Origin: Salininema proteolyticum | GTDB taxonomy: Bacteria > Actinomycetota > Actinomycetes > Mycobacteriales > Micromonosporaceae | Assembly (NCBI RefSeq): GCF_042685645.1 | Contig: NZ_JBHUNX010000001.1 | Location: 4,526,001 to 4,590,000 of the forward strand | Length of the DNA stretch: 64,000 nt | Direction: 5' to 3' | Shown here: one piece after another, positions 44,208 through 53,056 of the stretch | Position numbering within the stretch: the stretch's first letter is position 1 | Layout: each line of letters begins with the position of its first letter | Notes under the pieces: generated by a model | Databases searched by the model: none | What the model saw: only the letters and a program-made list of their open reading frames with translations | Told to the model about the DNA's origin: nothing | Program-made: the position numbers and the translations under genes

Positions 44208-45835
44208 CCGAACCGACCGCCGTAGAGTTCCGCGGAGTCGGCTTCCGCTACGGAGGCGACCCCGTCTTCGAGGACGTCTCGTTCCGCCTCCCCGAAGGGG
44301 AGTTCTGCCTGCTGACGGGCCCGACGGGCTCGGGCAAGACGACGCTGCTGCGCATGGTCGACGGGCTCGTCCCGTACTTCAGCGGAGGCACCGTGACCGG
44401 GTCGGTGACCGTGGGCGGCAGGGAGATACGCACGACGACCCCGGCGGAGAACGCGGACCTCGTCGGATACGTCAACCAGGACCCCCTGGCCGGCTTCGTG
44501 ACCGACGACGTGGTCGACGAACTGGCCTTCACCGCCGAGCAGCTCGCCGTCCCCTCCGCGGCCATCCGCAAGAGGCTCACCGAGATCATGGACCTGGTGG
44601 GGCTCGCCGAACTGCGGGGCCGGACCCTCGCCACCCTCTCGGCCGGACAGCGGCAGCGGGTCGCGATCGGCGCGGCCCTGACGGCCGGGCCGCGGATCCT
44701 CGTGCTCGACGAGCCGACCAGCGCGCTCGACCCCGCCGGCGCGGACGAAGTGCTCAGCATCCTGCACCGTCTCGTCCACGATCTGGGCATCACGGTGCTG
44801 CTCAGCGAGCACCGCCTGGAGAGGGTCATCCAGTACGCCGACTCGGGCCTGGTCATCCGCGGCACCTCCGTCGTGGCGGGCGCCCTGTCGGACACCCTCG
44901 CCGGAACGGACATCGCGCCTCCCGTGGTCAAGCTCGCGGAGGCGGCCGACCTGAGGAAGGCGGACGGCGGACTGCCGGTCACGGTGCGGGACACGAGGAG
45001 AGTCGCCGAAGCGCTGCGCGACCGCCTCGACGGGACCGAGCCGCCGCACCCGCGCGCGGAGGACGCCCCGATCCTGGCGGAGGTGGACGGCCTCTGCGTC
45101 GACTACAAGGACTTCCGCGCCGTCGACGAGGTCTCGCTCGCGGTTCGGCGCGGCCAGAGCACGGCCCTCACCGGCCGCAACGGGTCCGGCAAGAGCAGCC
45201 TCCTGTGGGCCGTCCAGGGCACGGGACCGCGTTCCGGGGGACGGGTGTCCTTCGACGGCACCGACCCCGCCGACCTCAAACCGCCCGCGCGGCGGGCCCT
45301 CGTGGGACTCGTCCCGTCCGAACCCGCCGACCTGCTCTACCACGAGAGCGTCGCCGCCGAGTGCGCCGAGGCGGACGGCGACAGCGACGCCCCGGCGGGG
45401 ACGTGCGAGAAGATCTTCCACAAGATGGTGACCGCCGAGCCGGGCGCCGTCCCGCCGCCCGCGGACGCCAGCCCCAGGGACCTCTCCGAGGGCCAGAAGC
45501 TCGCGCTCGCGCTCGCCGTGACCCTGACCGCCGCGCCGCCGCTCCTACTGCTCGACGAGCCGACCCGGGGACTCGACTACGGCGCCAAGGGAGTGCTCAC
45601 GGCGCTGCTGCACGAGCACACGGCCGCGGGCGGGGCAGTACTGCTTGCCAGCCACGACGTCGAGTTCATCGCCGAGTTCGCCGACCACGTGCACCTCCTG
45701 TCGGACGGGCAGACCGTGGCCGAGGGGCCCGCCCGCGACATGATGGGCGCCTCGCCGATGTTCGCGCCCCAGGTGGCCAAGGTGCTGCCCGGGTGGATGA
45801 CCGTTGGGGAAGTGGAGGCGGCCCTCGATGAGTGA
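44204..45835 (+). CDS. ECF transporter fused double ATPase (EcfA-EcfA')
   Basis: A 543-residue protein with two ABC ATPase halves that energise the ECF importer. Half 1: Walker A GPTGSGKTTLL (about residue 38), Q-loop NQDPLAGF, signature LSAGQRQRVAIG (about 145), Walker B ILVLDEPTSALDP. Half 2: Walker A GRNGSGKSSLLW (about 325), signature LSEGQKLALALA (about 427), Walker B LLLLDEPTRGLDY. Both halves seem functional. GTG start with four-base overlap to the T component, eight-base overlap to the S component. Confidence 0.95.
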   Translation: MTEPTAVEFRGVGFRYGGDPVFEDVSFRLPEGEFCLLTGPTGSGKTTLLRMVDGLVPYFSGGTVTGSVTVGGREIRTTTPAENADLVGYVNQDPLAGFVTDDVVDELAFTAEQLAVPSAAIRKRLTEIMDLVGLAELRGRTLATLSAGQRQRVAIGAALTAGPRILVLDEPTSALDPAGADEVLSILHRLVHDLGITVLLSEHRLERVIQYADSGLVIRGTSVVAGALSDTLAGTDIAPPVVKLAEAADLRKADGGLPVTVRDTRRVAEALRDRLDGTEPPHPRAEDAPILAEVDGLCVDYKDFRAVDEVSLAVRRGQSTALTGRNGSGKSSLLWAVQGTGPRSGGRVSFDGTDPADLKPPARRALVGLVPSEPADLLYHESVAAECAEADGDSDAPAGTCEKIFHKMVTAEPGAVPPPADASPRDLSEGQKLALALAVTLTAAPPLLLLDEPTRGLDYGAKGVLTALLHEHTAAGGAVLLASHDVEFIAEFADHVHLLSDGQTVAEGPARDMMGASPMFAPQVAKVLPGWMTVGEVEAALDE

Positions 45836-46667
45836 GCCGCTCCAGGAGCACCGGTTCTCGCCCAGAGCGGGGGCGAAACTGGGCGTCGCGCCGTCGCTGG
45901 TGCTGGCGATGGCGGCGGTCTTCGGACTCGCGGCCATGGTCTGGCCGCTGTTCGCCGCCCCCGGATCGGCCGTCACCCAGGACGCCACGGCGCCATGGAT
46001 CTTCGCGCTCATGCTGCCGGTCGTCCTGGCCGTGGCGCTGACGCAGGTCGCCGGGGGCGCACTGGACCCGCGGGCGATCGCGATGCTGGGGGTGCTGTCC
46101 GCCGGGGTCGCGGCCGTGCGCCCCTTCGGCGCCGGCGCGGGCGGCATCGAGACGGTCTTCTTCCTGATCATCCTGGCCGGGCGGGTCTTCGGCCCGGCCT
46201 TCGGTTTCCTCCTGGGCACCACGGGCCTGCTGACCTCGGCGTTCCTGACCGGCGGGATCGGCCCCTGGCTGCCGTACCAGATGTTCGCCGCAGCCTTCAT
46301 CGGCCTGGGCGCGGGGCTGCTGCCCGGTGCCCGGAGGGAGTCGGGCGAACCGGGGCCGCGGACGAGGACCGGACGAGTCGGAGAGCTGGGAATGCTCGTC
46401 CTCTACGGCATCGTCGTCTCGCTGGTGTTCGGACTCCTGCTCAACCTCTCGTTCTGGCCGTTCACCATCACCACGGGCGCGCTCGCCTACGTGCCGGGCG
46501 CCGACTTCAGTGAGAACTTCGGGCGGCTGGTCCTCTACAGCCTGGCCACCTCCCTGGGCTGGGACCTCGGTCGGGCCGTCACGACGACGATCCTCCTGGC
46601 GGTCGCCGGGCCGCTGTTGCTGAAGATCTTCCGCCGCGCCGCCAAACGCGCTCGGTGGGAGGGCTGA
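45828..46667 (+). CDS. ECF transporter S component (substrate-binding membrane subunit)
   Basis: A 279-residue integral membrane protein with about six helices (VLAMAAVFGLAAMVWPLF, LMLPVVLAVALTQVAGG, IETVFFLIILAGRVFGPAFG, FLTGGIGPWLPYQMFAAAF and a late pair around ILVLYGIVVSLVFGLLLNL-like LVLYGIVVSLVFGLLLNLSF). GPAFGFLLGTTG is like the loop seen in S components. ATG 45828 is chosen (the overlap is short and the next upstream start has no support). Its substrate is not readable from sequence, but the split transcobalamin-like partners point to a corrinoid. Confidence 0.85.
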   Translation: MSEPLQEHRFSPRAGAKLGVAPSLVLAMAAVFGLAAMVWPLFAAPGSAVTQDATAPWIFALMLPVVLAVALTQVAGGALDPRAIAMLGVLSAGVAAVRPFGAGAGGIETVFFLIILAGRVFGPAFGFLLGTTGLLTSAFLTGGIGPWLPYQMFAAAFIGLGAGLLPGARRESGEPGPRTRTGRVGELGMLVLYGIVVSLVFGLLLNLSFWPFTITTGALAYVPGADFSENFGRLVLYSLATSLGWDLGRAVTTTILLAVAGPLLLKIFRRAAKRARWEG

Positions 46668-46808
46668 GGCGCTCGCCGGACTCCGACGGCCCCCGGCCGA
46701 GTCGTTCGAACGCTAGATTTGACGGGCTCGTGTATCTCATGTTCGCCGCCTCCTCGTCGAGTCTCTCGAACGCGGGTGCCTGTCGGTGCCGGACGATAGC
46801 CTGAGCCG

Positions 46809-47243
46809 ATGGAGCAACGCATCAGCCTCATCACGCTCGGAGTCCGCGACCTGGAGCGCGCCAAAGCCTTCTACCAGGCCCTCGGCTGGCAGTGCCAGGA
46901 GATCGAAGAGACCGTCTTCTTCCAGACGGGCGGCATCGGGTTCGTCCTCTGGGGCCTCGACAAGCTGGCCGCCGACTGCGGCCTGGACGACGACGGCGCC
47001 GCCGGGTTCGGCGGGGTCGCCCTCGCGCACAACGTCCGCTCGGACGGGGAGGTGGACGAACTCCTGGCGGTGGCGGAGCGCGCCGGGGGAACGGTCACCA
47101 AGCCGGCCCGGCAGTCGCCCCTGGGCTTCTACACGGGCGTCTTCACCGACCCCGAGGGCTATCCCTGGGAGATCGCGCACAACCCCGGGATTCCGCTGAA
47201 CGCGGACGGGACGCTGACGCTTCCCGACTTCAGCGCCATGTAG
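46809..47243 (+). CDS. VOC-superfamily (glyoxalase/bleomycin-resistance type) protein
   Basis: A 144-residue protein with two beta-alpha-beta-beta-beta modules: ISLITLGVRDLERAKAFYQALGWQ in the first and TGVFTDPEGYPWEIAHNPG in the second (metal-site Glu in the usual D-P-(E/D)-G-x-x-W-E form). Members act as lyases, dioxygenases or resistance binders; the reaction cannot be assigned. ATG 46809 has a weak ribosome site. Confidence 0.88.
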   Translation: MEQRISLITLGVRDLERAKAFYQALGWQCQEIEETVFFQTGGIGFVLWGLDKLAADCGLDDDGAAGFGGVALAHNVRSDGEVDELLAVAERAGGTVTKPARQSPLGFYTGVFTDPEGYPWEIAHNPGIPLNADGTLTLPDFSAM

Positions 47244-47459
47244 AGGAGCCCGCCCGCCGTCGCGGCTCAGACCCCGCCGCGACGGCCGCCGGCTCCCTGC
47301 CTGATGCCGAACAACACTGCGGACAAGTTCCCTCCCCGGAGCCCGACAGCGCCTTGGCTCGGGCCTCGACCGCGAACTCGGCCGGCGGCTTCTCGCCTGA
47401 AGTCGAACAACACTGCGGACAAGTTCCCTCCCCGAAACTTGAGGGTGCCTCGGCTCAGG
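47244..47459. repeat. Direct duplication in the racemase 3' flank
   Basis: A 31-bp element (cgaacaacactgcggacaag plus ttccctccccg) occurs identically at 47308-47338 and 47404-47434. Both copies are followed by accgcgaactcggcc-containing sequence, and the second of these lies inside the 3' end of the racemase gene (from 47460). So about 96 bp spanning the gene end was duplicated in tandem. No gene in between. Confidence 0.85.
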
Positions 47460-48152
47460 TCAGGTCCCCACCGCGAACTCGGCCAGTGCCTCGGCGTGGA
47501 CGAGGGCGGAGTCGAACACGGGGAGATCGGTGTGCTCGGGCTTGATGAGCATGCCGATCTCCGTACAGCCCAGGATGACGCCCTCCGCGCCGCGTTCGCG
47601 CAGGCCCTCGATGACCTCCAGGAACCTCTCGCGCGTCGCGTCCAGGACCACGCCCCTCGTCAGCTCCTCGTAGACGGCGCGGTGGACCTCTCCGCGGCCG
47701 TCCTCCCCCGGCGTCAGGATCTCGATCCCGTGGCGCGACATGCGGTCCTGGTAGAAGCCGTGCTCCATGGTGAACGCGGTGCCGAGCAGCGCGACCTTCC
47801 CCAGGCCCTCCGCCCGTATCGCGTCGGCGGTCGCGTCGACGAGGTGGACGAGCGGGATGGAGATAGCCTCTTCGACGTGCCCGGCGACCAGGTGCATCGT
47901 ATTGGTGCACAGCGCCGCGCAGTCGGCTCCGGCCTTCTCCAGCGTCCGGGCGGCCTCGGCGAGCATGCGGCCCTGCTCGTCCCATTCGCCAGCCCGCTGC
48001 AGGCGCTCTATCTCGGCGAAGTCGACGGTGACCATGACGCTCTTGGCGTTGTGGTGGCCGCCCAGGCGCCGATTGACGCCATGATTGAGGTAGCGGTAGT
48101 AGTCGGCGGAGGATTCGGCGGACATGCCGCCTATGAGCCCGATCGTCTTCAT
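47460..48152 (-). CDS. Aspartate/glutamate racemase family protein
   Basis: A 230-residue cofactor-independent racemase. The two catalytic Cys are present: CTNTMHLVAGHV (about residue 82) and LGCTEIGMLI (about 194), each in the expected C-T-N/C-T-E motif. The N-terminus MKTIGLIGGMSAESSADYYR is standard for amino-acid racemases of the YgeA/RacX type. ATG 48152 is preferred to an upstream in-frame start with a less conserved leader. It may make D-amino acids for the wall or act on other L-amino acids. Confidence 0.93.
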   Translation of the reverse strand: MKTIGLIGGMSAESSADYYRYLNHGVNRRLGGHHNAKSVMVTVDFAEIERLQRAGEWDEQGRMLAEAARTLEKAGADCAALCTNTMHLVAGHVEEAISIPLVHLVDATADAIRAEGLGKVALLGTAFTMEHGFYQDRMSRHGIEILTPGEDGRGEVHRAVYEELTRGVVLDATRERFLEVIEGLRERGAEGVILGCTEIGMLIKPEHTDLPVFDSALVHAEALAEFAVGT

Positions 48153-48294
48153 GGGGCGATTGTCCCACCGCTGTGCGGGAATGGGCATTACCGCATTCCC
48201 AGAACTTGTCTATTGCCAGTTCATGGCACCTGCAATATAGTCCATTGTCGATATTCAGTGGTACGGTTCAGGTATGCCCACCGAGGAGAGCGAC

Positions 48295-49452
48295 ATGAGC
48301 GGCCACCAACACCACGGACACGACCACGAAGACGCCGACGGCCCGGACCATGCACACACCACCGAGCACGGCTCGGGCCACAGTCACGCACACGGCACCG
48401 GTCAGGACGGAACGTCCGGCCACGGTCACGGCGCAGACCACCGCCATGAGCACGGTTCCGACCACGGCCACGAGCACCGCTCCGGCCTGTGGCACCGGAT
48501 CGGGCACCTCGTCCGTCCCCACTCGCACGACTCGGCCGACAAGGTCGACAGTGCCCTGGAGGGCAGCCGCGAGGGCCTGCGGGCCCTGTGGATATCCCTG
48601 GCCCTCCTCGGGGCGACGGCCGTGACCCAGGCCGGCGTATTCGTCGTGACCGGATCGATCGCCCTGCTCGGAGACACCCTCCACAACGTCGCCGACGCGC
48701 TCACCGCCATTCCGCTCGGCATCGCGTTCCTCCTGGGACGCAGGGCCGCCACCCGCCGCTTCACCTATGGCTTCGGAAGGGCCGAAGACCTCGCCGGAAT
48801 CATCATCGTCGTCTTCATCGCCGTCTCGGCCTTCGCCGCCGCGTGGGCCGCGATCGACCGTTTCCGCCACCCGGCCGACATCGACTTCCTGTGGGCCGTG
48901 GCGCTCGCGGGGATCATCGGCTTCGCGGGCAACGAGCTCGTGGCCCGCTACCGGATCCGCGTCGGACGGCGGATCGGGTCGGCGGCGCTGGTGGCCGACG
49001 GCCTCCATGCCCGCACCGACGGATTCACCTCGCTCGCCGTCGTCGCAAGCGCGGGCGGCGTGGCGCTGGGATGGGGGTGGGCCGATCCCGTCATCGGGCT
49101 GCTCATCGCGGTGGCGATCCTCTTCGTGCTCAAGGACGCCGCGCGCGAGGTCTACCACCGGCTGATGGACGCCGTCGACCCGGCGATCGTGGACCGCACG
49201 GAGAAGGCCCTGCGCGAGACTGAAGGCGTGGTCGACGTCGGCTCCGCGCGGATGCGCTGGGTCGGGCACCGCCTGCACGCCGAGATCGAGTTGCGCGTGG
49301 ACCCCGGCCAGTCGGTGACCGACGCGCATGCCATCGCGGTCGAGGCCGAACACCGTCTGCTGCACGAGATTCCGCACCTGTCCAGGGCCACCATCCACAC
49401 CGATCCGGCGCTGGAAGGTGTACATCGGCCCCTGGAACACCACCGGCGCTGA
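48295..49452 (+). CDS. Cation diffusion facilitator (CDF) zinc transporter with His-rich N-terminus
   Basis: A 385-residue metal/proton antiporter. The first 75 residues have over twenty His (HQHHGHDHEDADGPDHAH and more), a likely zinc-binding tail. The six-helix CDF domain follows; the H/D-x3-D metal site is present as HNVADALTAIPL (helix 2) and HARTDGFTSLAV (helix 5). The cytoplasmic C-terminal domain ends in HLSRATIHTDP. ATG 48295 is preferred for its GAGGAG ribosome site; ATG 48274 is an alternative. Function: zinc (or cobalt, manganese) efflux. Confidence 0.93.
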   Translation: MSGHQHHGHDHEDADGPDHAHTTEHGSGHSHAHGTGQDGTSGHGHGADHRHEHGSDHGHEHRSGLWHRIGHLVRPHSHDSADKVDSALEGSREGLRALWISLALLGATAVTQAGVFVVTGSIALLGDTLHNVADALTAIPLGIAFLLGRRAATRRFTYGFGRAEDLAGIIIVVFIAVSAFAAAWAAIDRFRHPADIDFLWAVALAGIIGFAGNELVARYRIRVGRRIGSAALVADGLHARTDGFTSLAVVASAGGVALGWGWADPVIGLLIAVAILFVLKDAAREVYHRLMDAVDPAIVDRTEKALRETEGVVDVGSARMRWVGHRLHAEIELRVDPGQSVTDAHAIAVEAEHRLLHEIPHLSRATIHTDPALEGVHRPLEHHRR

Positions 49453-49561
49453 TGGTCGCAGGACGGCGCCGGTCCCTGGAACCCCACCGTCATTGACGGT
49501 CGCAGTGTGGCGTCGTCCCCTGGAACATCGCCGGGGATGACGGCCTCAGGGCGGCGCCGAC
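49430..49561. repeat. Three imperfect 44-bp tandem repeats
   Basis: Copies start at 49430, 49474 and 49518 (exact period 44), each opening ccctggaac and ending near gcggcgcc. The first copy overlaps the last codons of the zinc CDF gene, so the array probably grew from the gene's 3' end. The rest of the gap to 49712 shows no gene. Confidence 0.8.
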
Positions 49562-49712
49562 CATATCTTGACTCGGCATTTCCCTTCCGCGCGAATCCCT
49601 TTGCGATTCCGGCGGCGCAGACCGTCCAAGCAGGTCCATCGCGGATTGCCGTCTGGCGCCCATGAGTAGAATCGAGAACTGGTTCTACTGTCCCCCTGGC
49701 GTGAGGAATCCC

Positions 49713-51047
49713 GTGACGTATCCACCGCAGCCGCCTCCCGGCCCCTACGCTTCTCCCGGCGGGCCGCCCGGCCCGATGGGGCCGGCCGGGGCTTACGGTC
49801 CCGCGCACCCGGTTCCCGGAGGGGCTCCGATGCCGGGCCAGGTTCCGGTCGACGCCGGCCAGTCGGCCCGGCCGGGGACCATCAAGGGCCTGGTCGTCCT
49901 CCTCTATATCTCCGCGGTCTTCTACGCTCTCCTGGAACTGTGGAACATCGCGATGCTGATCGAGAACCCGCAGCCGCTCGGCCTCATCGGCGCCGTGCTC
50001 GGGCTGTACGGTGTCGTCCAGGGCCTGCTCAACCCCGTCTACATCAACCGGGGCAAGCGGTGGGCGTGGATCTGGTCCTTGGTCGGAGCCATTCTCGGCA
50101 TGGTCATGGGCCTGCTCATGATCATCATGGGCATCGCCACCATCGATGTGACCGAGGGACTGCCGCTTCTGATCGGTATCGTCTACGGCGGTTACTTCGG
50201 TACCTTCTTCGGCCTGCTCGTCAGCCCGTCGGCGCGGGCCTACATCCTGATGAAGCGGATCGAACGCGGTGAGGTTCCCGGGATGATGCCCGGTGCCATG
50301 CCCATGCAGGCTCCGGCCGCTCCGGTCGCCGCTCCGCAGAGGCCGGAGCGGATGCCCGAAACGGCCAAGGCCGCCCTCGCGCTGATGTGGTTCATCGTCA
50401 TATCGCCGCTGATCGCCGGCGGTCTCATCGCCATCGCCTACGAGGCCTCCTCGTACAACTCCGAAGGCACCTGGTCGGCCGCCTTCGACGAGATCTACGG
50501 CAGTTTCTTCGCCAGCGACTACGTCCTTGCCTTCGCGATTCCCTTCGCCGTCGTCCTAGGACTCATGCTTCCGGGCATCATCGGCTTCACCAAAGGCAAG
50601 TTCTGGGCGCGTGTTTACTGCGCCGTCGTCGCCGGCGTGCTCATGCTTCCCCTGGCAGGCTTCACGATCATGAGTTTCGCCGAGAGGGGCGACTTCGCCG
50701 ACCGCCGTGTCTCCGACTGGACTCTCAGAGAAGGACATGTCGACAACTACGACGCGACGGTCCAGGCCTTCACCTTGGCGGGAGCGACTACGATCGTCAC
50801 TCTGCTGGCCTCGGTGGCCGTCATGATCCTCATTTTCTCCCGCAGTGGAAAGACCTGGACGCCGGCGACGCCGTCTCAGTTCCACGTCATGCTGATGGCG
50901 CAGGCCGGAGGCCAGCCCGGCATGCCTCCACAGGGATACTCGCAGCAGCCTATGCCGCCGCAGGGCCACGTGCCGCAGGGCATGCATCCGCAAGGGCAAC
51001 CTCCACAGCCCGGTTCGGTTCCACCGCAACAGTATCCGTATCAGTAG
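49713..51047 (+). CDS. Membrane protein with Pro-rich ends
   Basis: A 444-residue protein. Pro/Gly/Gln-rich N-terminus (TYPPQPPPGPYASPGG...) and C-terminus (QPMPPQGHVPQGMHPQGQ) flank about eight hydrophobic segments (residues 60-150 and 230-380). GTG 49713 is chosen because GAGGAATCCC is upstream and actinobacterial proteins of this type begin MTYPPQ; a longer start at 49662 lacks support. Sequence is of the DUF-type multi-helix proteins common in actinobacteria; function unknown. It forms a probable operon with the small membrane protein downstream. Confidence 0.72.
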   Translation: MTYPPQPPPGPYASPGGPPGPMGPAGAYGPAHPVPGGAPMPGQVPVDAGQSARPGTIKGLVVLLYISAVFYALLELWNIAMLIENPQPLGLIGAVLGLYGVVQGLLNPVYINRGKRWAWIWSLVGAILGMVMGLLMIIMGIATIDVTEGLPLLIGIVYGGYFGTFFGLLVSPSARAYILMKRIERGEVPGMMPGAMPMQAPAAPVAAPQRPERMPETAKAALALMWFIVISPLIAGGLIAIAYEASSYNSEGTWSAAFDEIYGSFFASDYVLAFAIPFAVVLGLMLPGIIGFTKGKFWARVYCAVVAGVLMLPLAGFTIMSFAERGDFADRRVSDWTLREGHVDNYDATVQAFTLAGATTIVTLLASVAVMILIFSRSGKTWTPATPSQFHVMLMAQAGGQPGMPPQGYSQQPMPPQGHVPQGMHPQGQPPQPGSVPPQQYPYQ

Positions 51048-51081
51048 TTCGCGTTGAGCGTCCGTTCGCGAGGAAGATTCC

Positions 51082-51453
51082 ATGGCTGACACCGAACAGA
51101 AGAATTCGAAGATCCACATCTGGCTAGCGGTCGCCGCCATCTGGCTCGTGCTCTATGGAGGCTTCTTCCTGGCCCAAGAGTGGCAGTCCATGGAACGGAA
51201 GTCCGAGAGCTCCACGCTCATGGACCCGATCGAGGACTGTTCCATGCAGTCGTCGCCTGACGAGGGCGAAGGCGTGACATTCGAGTGCCGGGCCGAATCG
51301 GCACCGGAGGATGAAGAAGTGGAGATCGACTGGGAAGCCGTGGCTCTGCCGGCGGGAGCCGTGGTCGTCGGTCTGGTCTTGGCAGGGTTTGCCGTTCGCA
51401 GCCATCGCAGGACGAAGCGAGAGGCTCAGAGGGGCCGTGCGATTTTGGAGTGA
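51082..51453 (+). CDS. Small two-helix membrane protein with Cys ectodomain
   Basis: A 123-residue protein: helix 1 (IWLAVAAIWLVLYGGFFLA, about residues 13-31), an extracytoplasmic loop with two Cys (EDCSMQSSPDEGEGVTFECR), helix 2 (LPAGAVVVGLVLAGFAVR) and a basic tail (RSHRRTKREAQRGR). GAGGAAG precedes ATG 51082. No family recognised; it follows the Pro-rich membrane protein by 34 bp. Confidence 0.65.
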   Translation: MADTEQKNSKIHIWLAVAAIWLVLYGGFFLAQEWQSMERKSESSTLMDPIEDCSMQSSPDEGEGVTFECRAESAPEDEEVEIDWEAVALPAGAVVVGLVLAGFAVRSHRRTKREAQRGRAILE

Positions 51454-51544
51454 CTCCGCGACATGGCCATTGAAGCCAGAAGGCTTAAAAGCGTTGCAGG
51501 ACAGGCATAGATGGTTGGGCCACGCATCAATCTAGTATGGAATC

Positions 51545-51754
51545 ATGCTCGGTTTTCTCAGATGGTTCCAAGGCCTGTTCATCGTGCTCGCGGCCTGCGC
51601 GCTATTCGTTTCCATCCTATTGGCTGTGGACAATGCGAAGACCGCAGGCGTCCCAGGTTCACTGGTCTTCACAGGGATCGGAATCCTGTCCGTGTTGATT
51701 TCTCTGGCCATCGGAACTGCCCTGCCGCGACCCAGCGACAGGGAGTTGCGTTGA
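51545..51754 (+). CDS. Small membrane protein
   Basis: A 69-residue protein with two hydrophobic helices (LFIVLAACALFVSILLAV and LVFTGIGILSVLISLAIG). No recognised family and only a weak ribosome site. Lower GC than its neighbours. Confidence 0.5.
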   Translation: MLGFLRWFQGLFIVLAACALFVSILLAVDNAKTAGVPGSLVFTGIGILSVLISLAIGTALPRPSDRELR

Positions 51755-51797
51755 ACGCATGGCGGAAGACCATTGTCGTCTCCCCTCCCTGCTCAGC

Positions 51798-52196
51798 TCA
51801 ATACTCTGCGTAGATCTCGACGATGTTGCCGCCAGGATCGCGGAAGAAGATCGCCCGATGGCGCCATGCGGGTAGGTCCGTTGGCTCCATGACGATGTCG
51901 ACGTCGTTGTCCAGTAGTTCGGTATGGCAATCGTCCAGGTTTGAAGGCGGCACTCGGAACGCCAGTTGGACCGACGCGGATCCTGGAATCGCCGGACCGT
52001 CGTCCCATGCCGGGCCTTTTCCTCTCGGGCGCAGCGTGAACAAAGTGGTACCCACTCGGAAGCTCACCCACTTCTCCTGATCGTGCTCGATCTGGAAACC
52101 CATGACATCCCTGTAGAAGGCCTTCATCGCGGCCATATCGTCGCAGAGGAGAACCGCGTAGTCAAAGTTGCTGATTGCTTTGAGGCCCAAAGCCAT
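51798..52196 (-). CDS. VOC-superfamily (glyoxalase-like) protein
   Basis: A 132-residue protein with the usual VOC layout: DYAVLLCDDMAAMKAFYRDV at the start and RAIFFRDPGGNIVEIYAEY at the end, the latter with the metal-site Glu. A Pro-Ser-Asn linker separates the two halves. GGGAAG lies four bases upstream of ATG 52196. It is the first gene of a lower-GC region. Reaction unknown. Confidence 0.88.
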   Translation of the reverse strand: MALGLKAISNFDYAVLLCDDMAAMKAFYRDVMGFQIEHDQEKWVSFRVGTTLFTLRPRGKGPAWDDGPAIPGSASVQLAFRVPPSNLDDCHTELLDNDVDIVMEPTDLPAWRHRAIFFRDPGGNIVEIYAEY

Positions 52197-52792
52197 TCAC
52201 TTCCCATCGCATTTGCCGGACCACCAGTATGGCAAGGCGTCCTGTGCGAAGGAATTGGGATGGAGAAAGCATTCCTGATCTGCGGGGCCGGGCTTCACGG
52301 ATGATTGGGCCTAAGACGTTCGGGCACTTCTGGACGTTCGGTGCGCGCCTCGGCGTGTCGTGGTTGACTACCCAATATGGGCTGGGTGACACTGGGTATC
52401 GGTTCGGCAGACCAGATGTCTGTCGAAGATCGCAGTGGACATCCAGTCTCCTTCGATAGCGGCCCGCCAGCCTCAAGTTTGATCGCTAGAACTGGCGGAC
52501 CGCCCACAACAAACGTTCCTCGAAAGGATCGCTGTACTGACTCATCGTAGTTGATCTGTTCGGCTGATTCCAGCCGCCTTTCCGTTGTTGACCGCGATCG
52601 TGCGATCGCGTCCAGTCGCCGTGCGCTCAAGTAGTCCTTGAGCAACCCCGTACGTGCCTGTAGCTGCAGATACGCGCGTTCGGTCCGTCACGGCCGCACT
52701 TCGCCATGTTCCCCGGCGAGTAAACACCAGCTCAGTTCTTTAGTTCCCCCTGGCCTGAAATCAGGTGTGCAGGGGAGTTTGGAGGCTTTTTG
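52197..52792. other. About 600 bp without a recognised gene
   Basis: Lower-GC sequence between the VOC gene and the small-protein cluster. A gcgatcg-type palindrome (ccgcgatcgtgcgatcgcg, about 52591-52609) is the clearest structure. Short open frames on the minus strand have no ribosome site or motif. It could be decayed accessory sequence. Confidence 0.4.
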
Positions 52793-53056
52793 ATGCCTAT
52801 CTCGATGCCACTCACTCTCGGTTCGTTCACCATCGAGGGCCGCAAGGTCCAGATCGTCCGCAGGGCGGCACGCAAGATCTTCTGGATCACCGTCGACGGC
52901 CGTACTGCGGCGATGGTCCACACCCACGACCGGTTCCTCCTGCCTCAACCGGGTTGGTCGATCCGGGACGACGTCGCTGACTGGCTGTTGGAGCAGACCA
53001 TGCGCGCTCACTCCCACTTCGTCGCTTACTGCTTCGCGAAAGGAGTCCACCCCTAA
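52793..53056 (+). CDS. Small hypothetical protein
   Basis: An 87-residue protein (PISMPLTLGSFTIEGRKVQI, then FWITVDGRTAAMVHTHDRF and DVADWLLEQTMRAHSHF) of unknown family, mostly beta strand with a C-terminal helix. GGAGG lies nine bases upstream of ATG 52793. The stop overlaps the next start (TAATG). No relative recognised. Confidence 0.6.
   Translation: MPISMPLTLGSFTIEGRKVQIVRRAARKIFWITVDGRTAAMVHTHDRFLLPQPGWSIRDDVADWLLEQTMRAHSHFVAYCFAKGVHP

Noticed and set aside
52591..52609. GCGATCGC-type palindrome as an origin or phage site
   Set aside because: A single short palindrome in gene-free sequence, with no supporting neighbours such as dnaA boxes.
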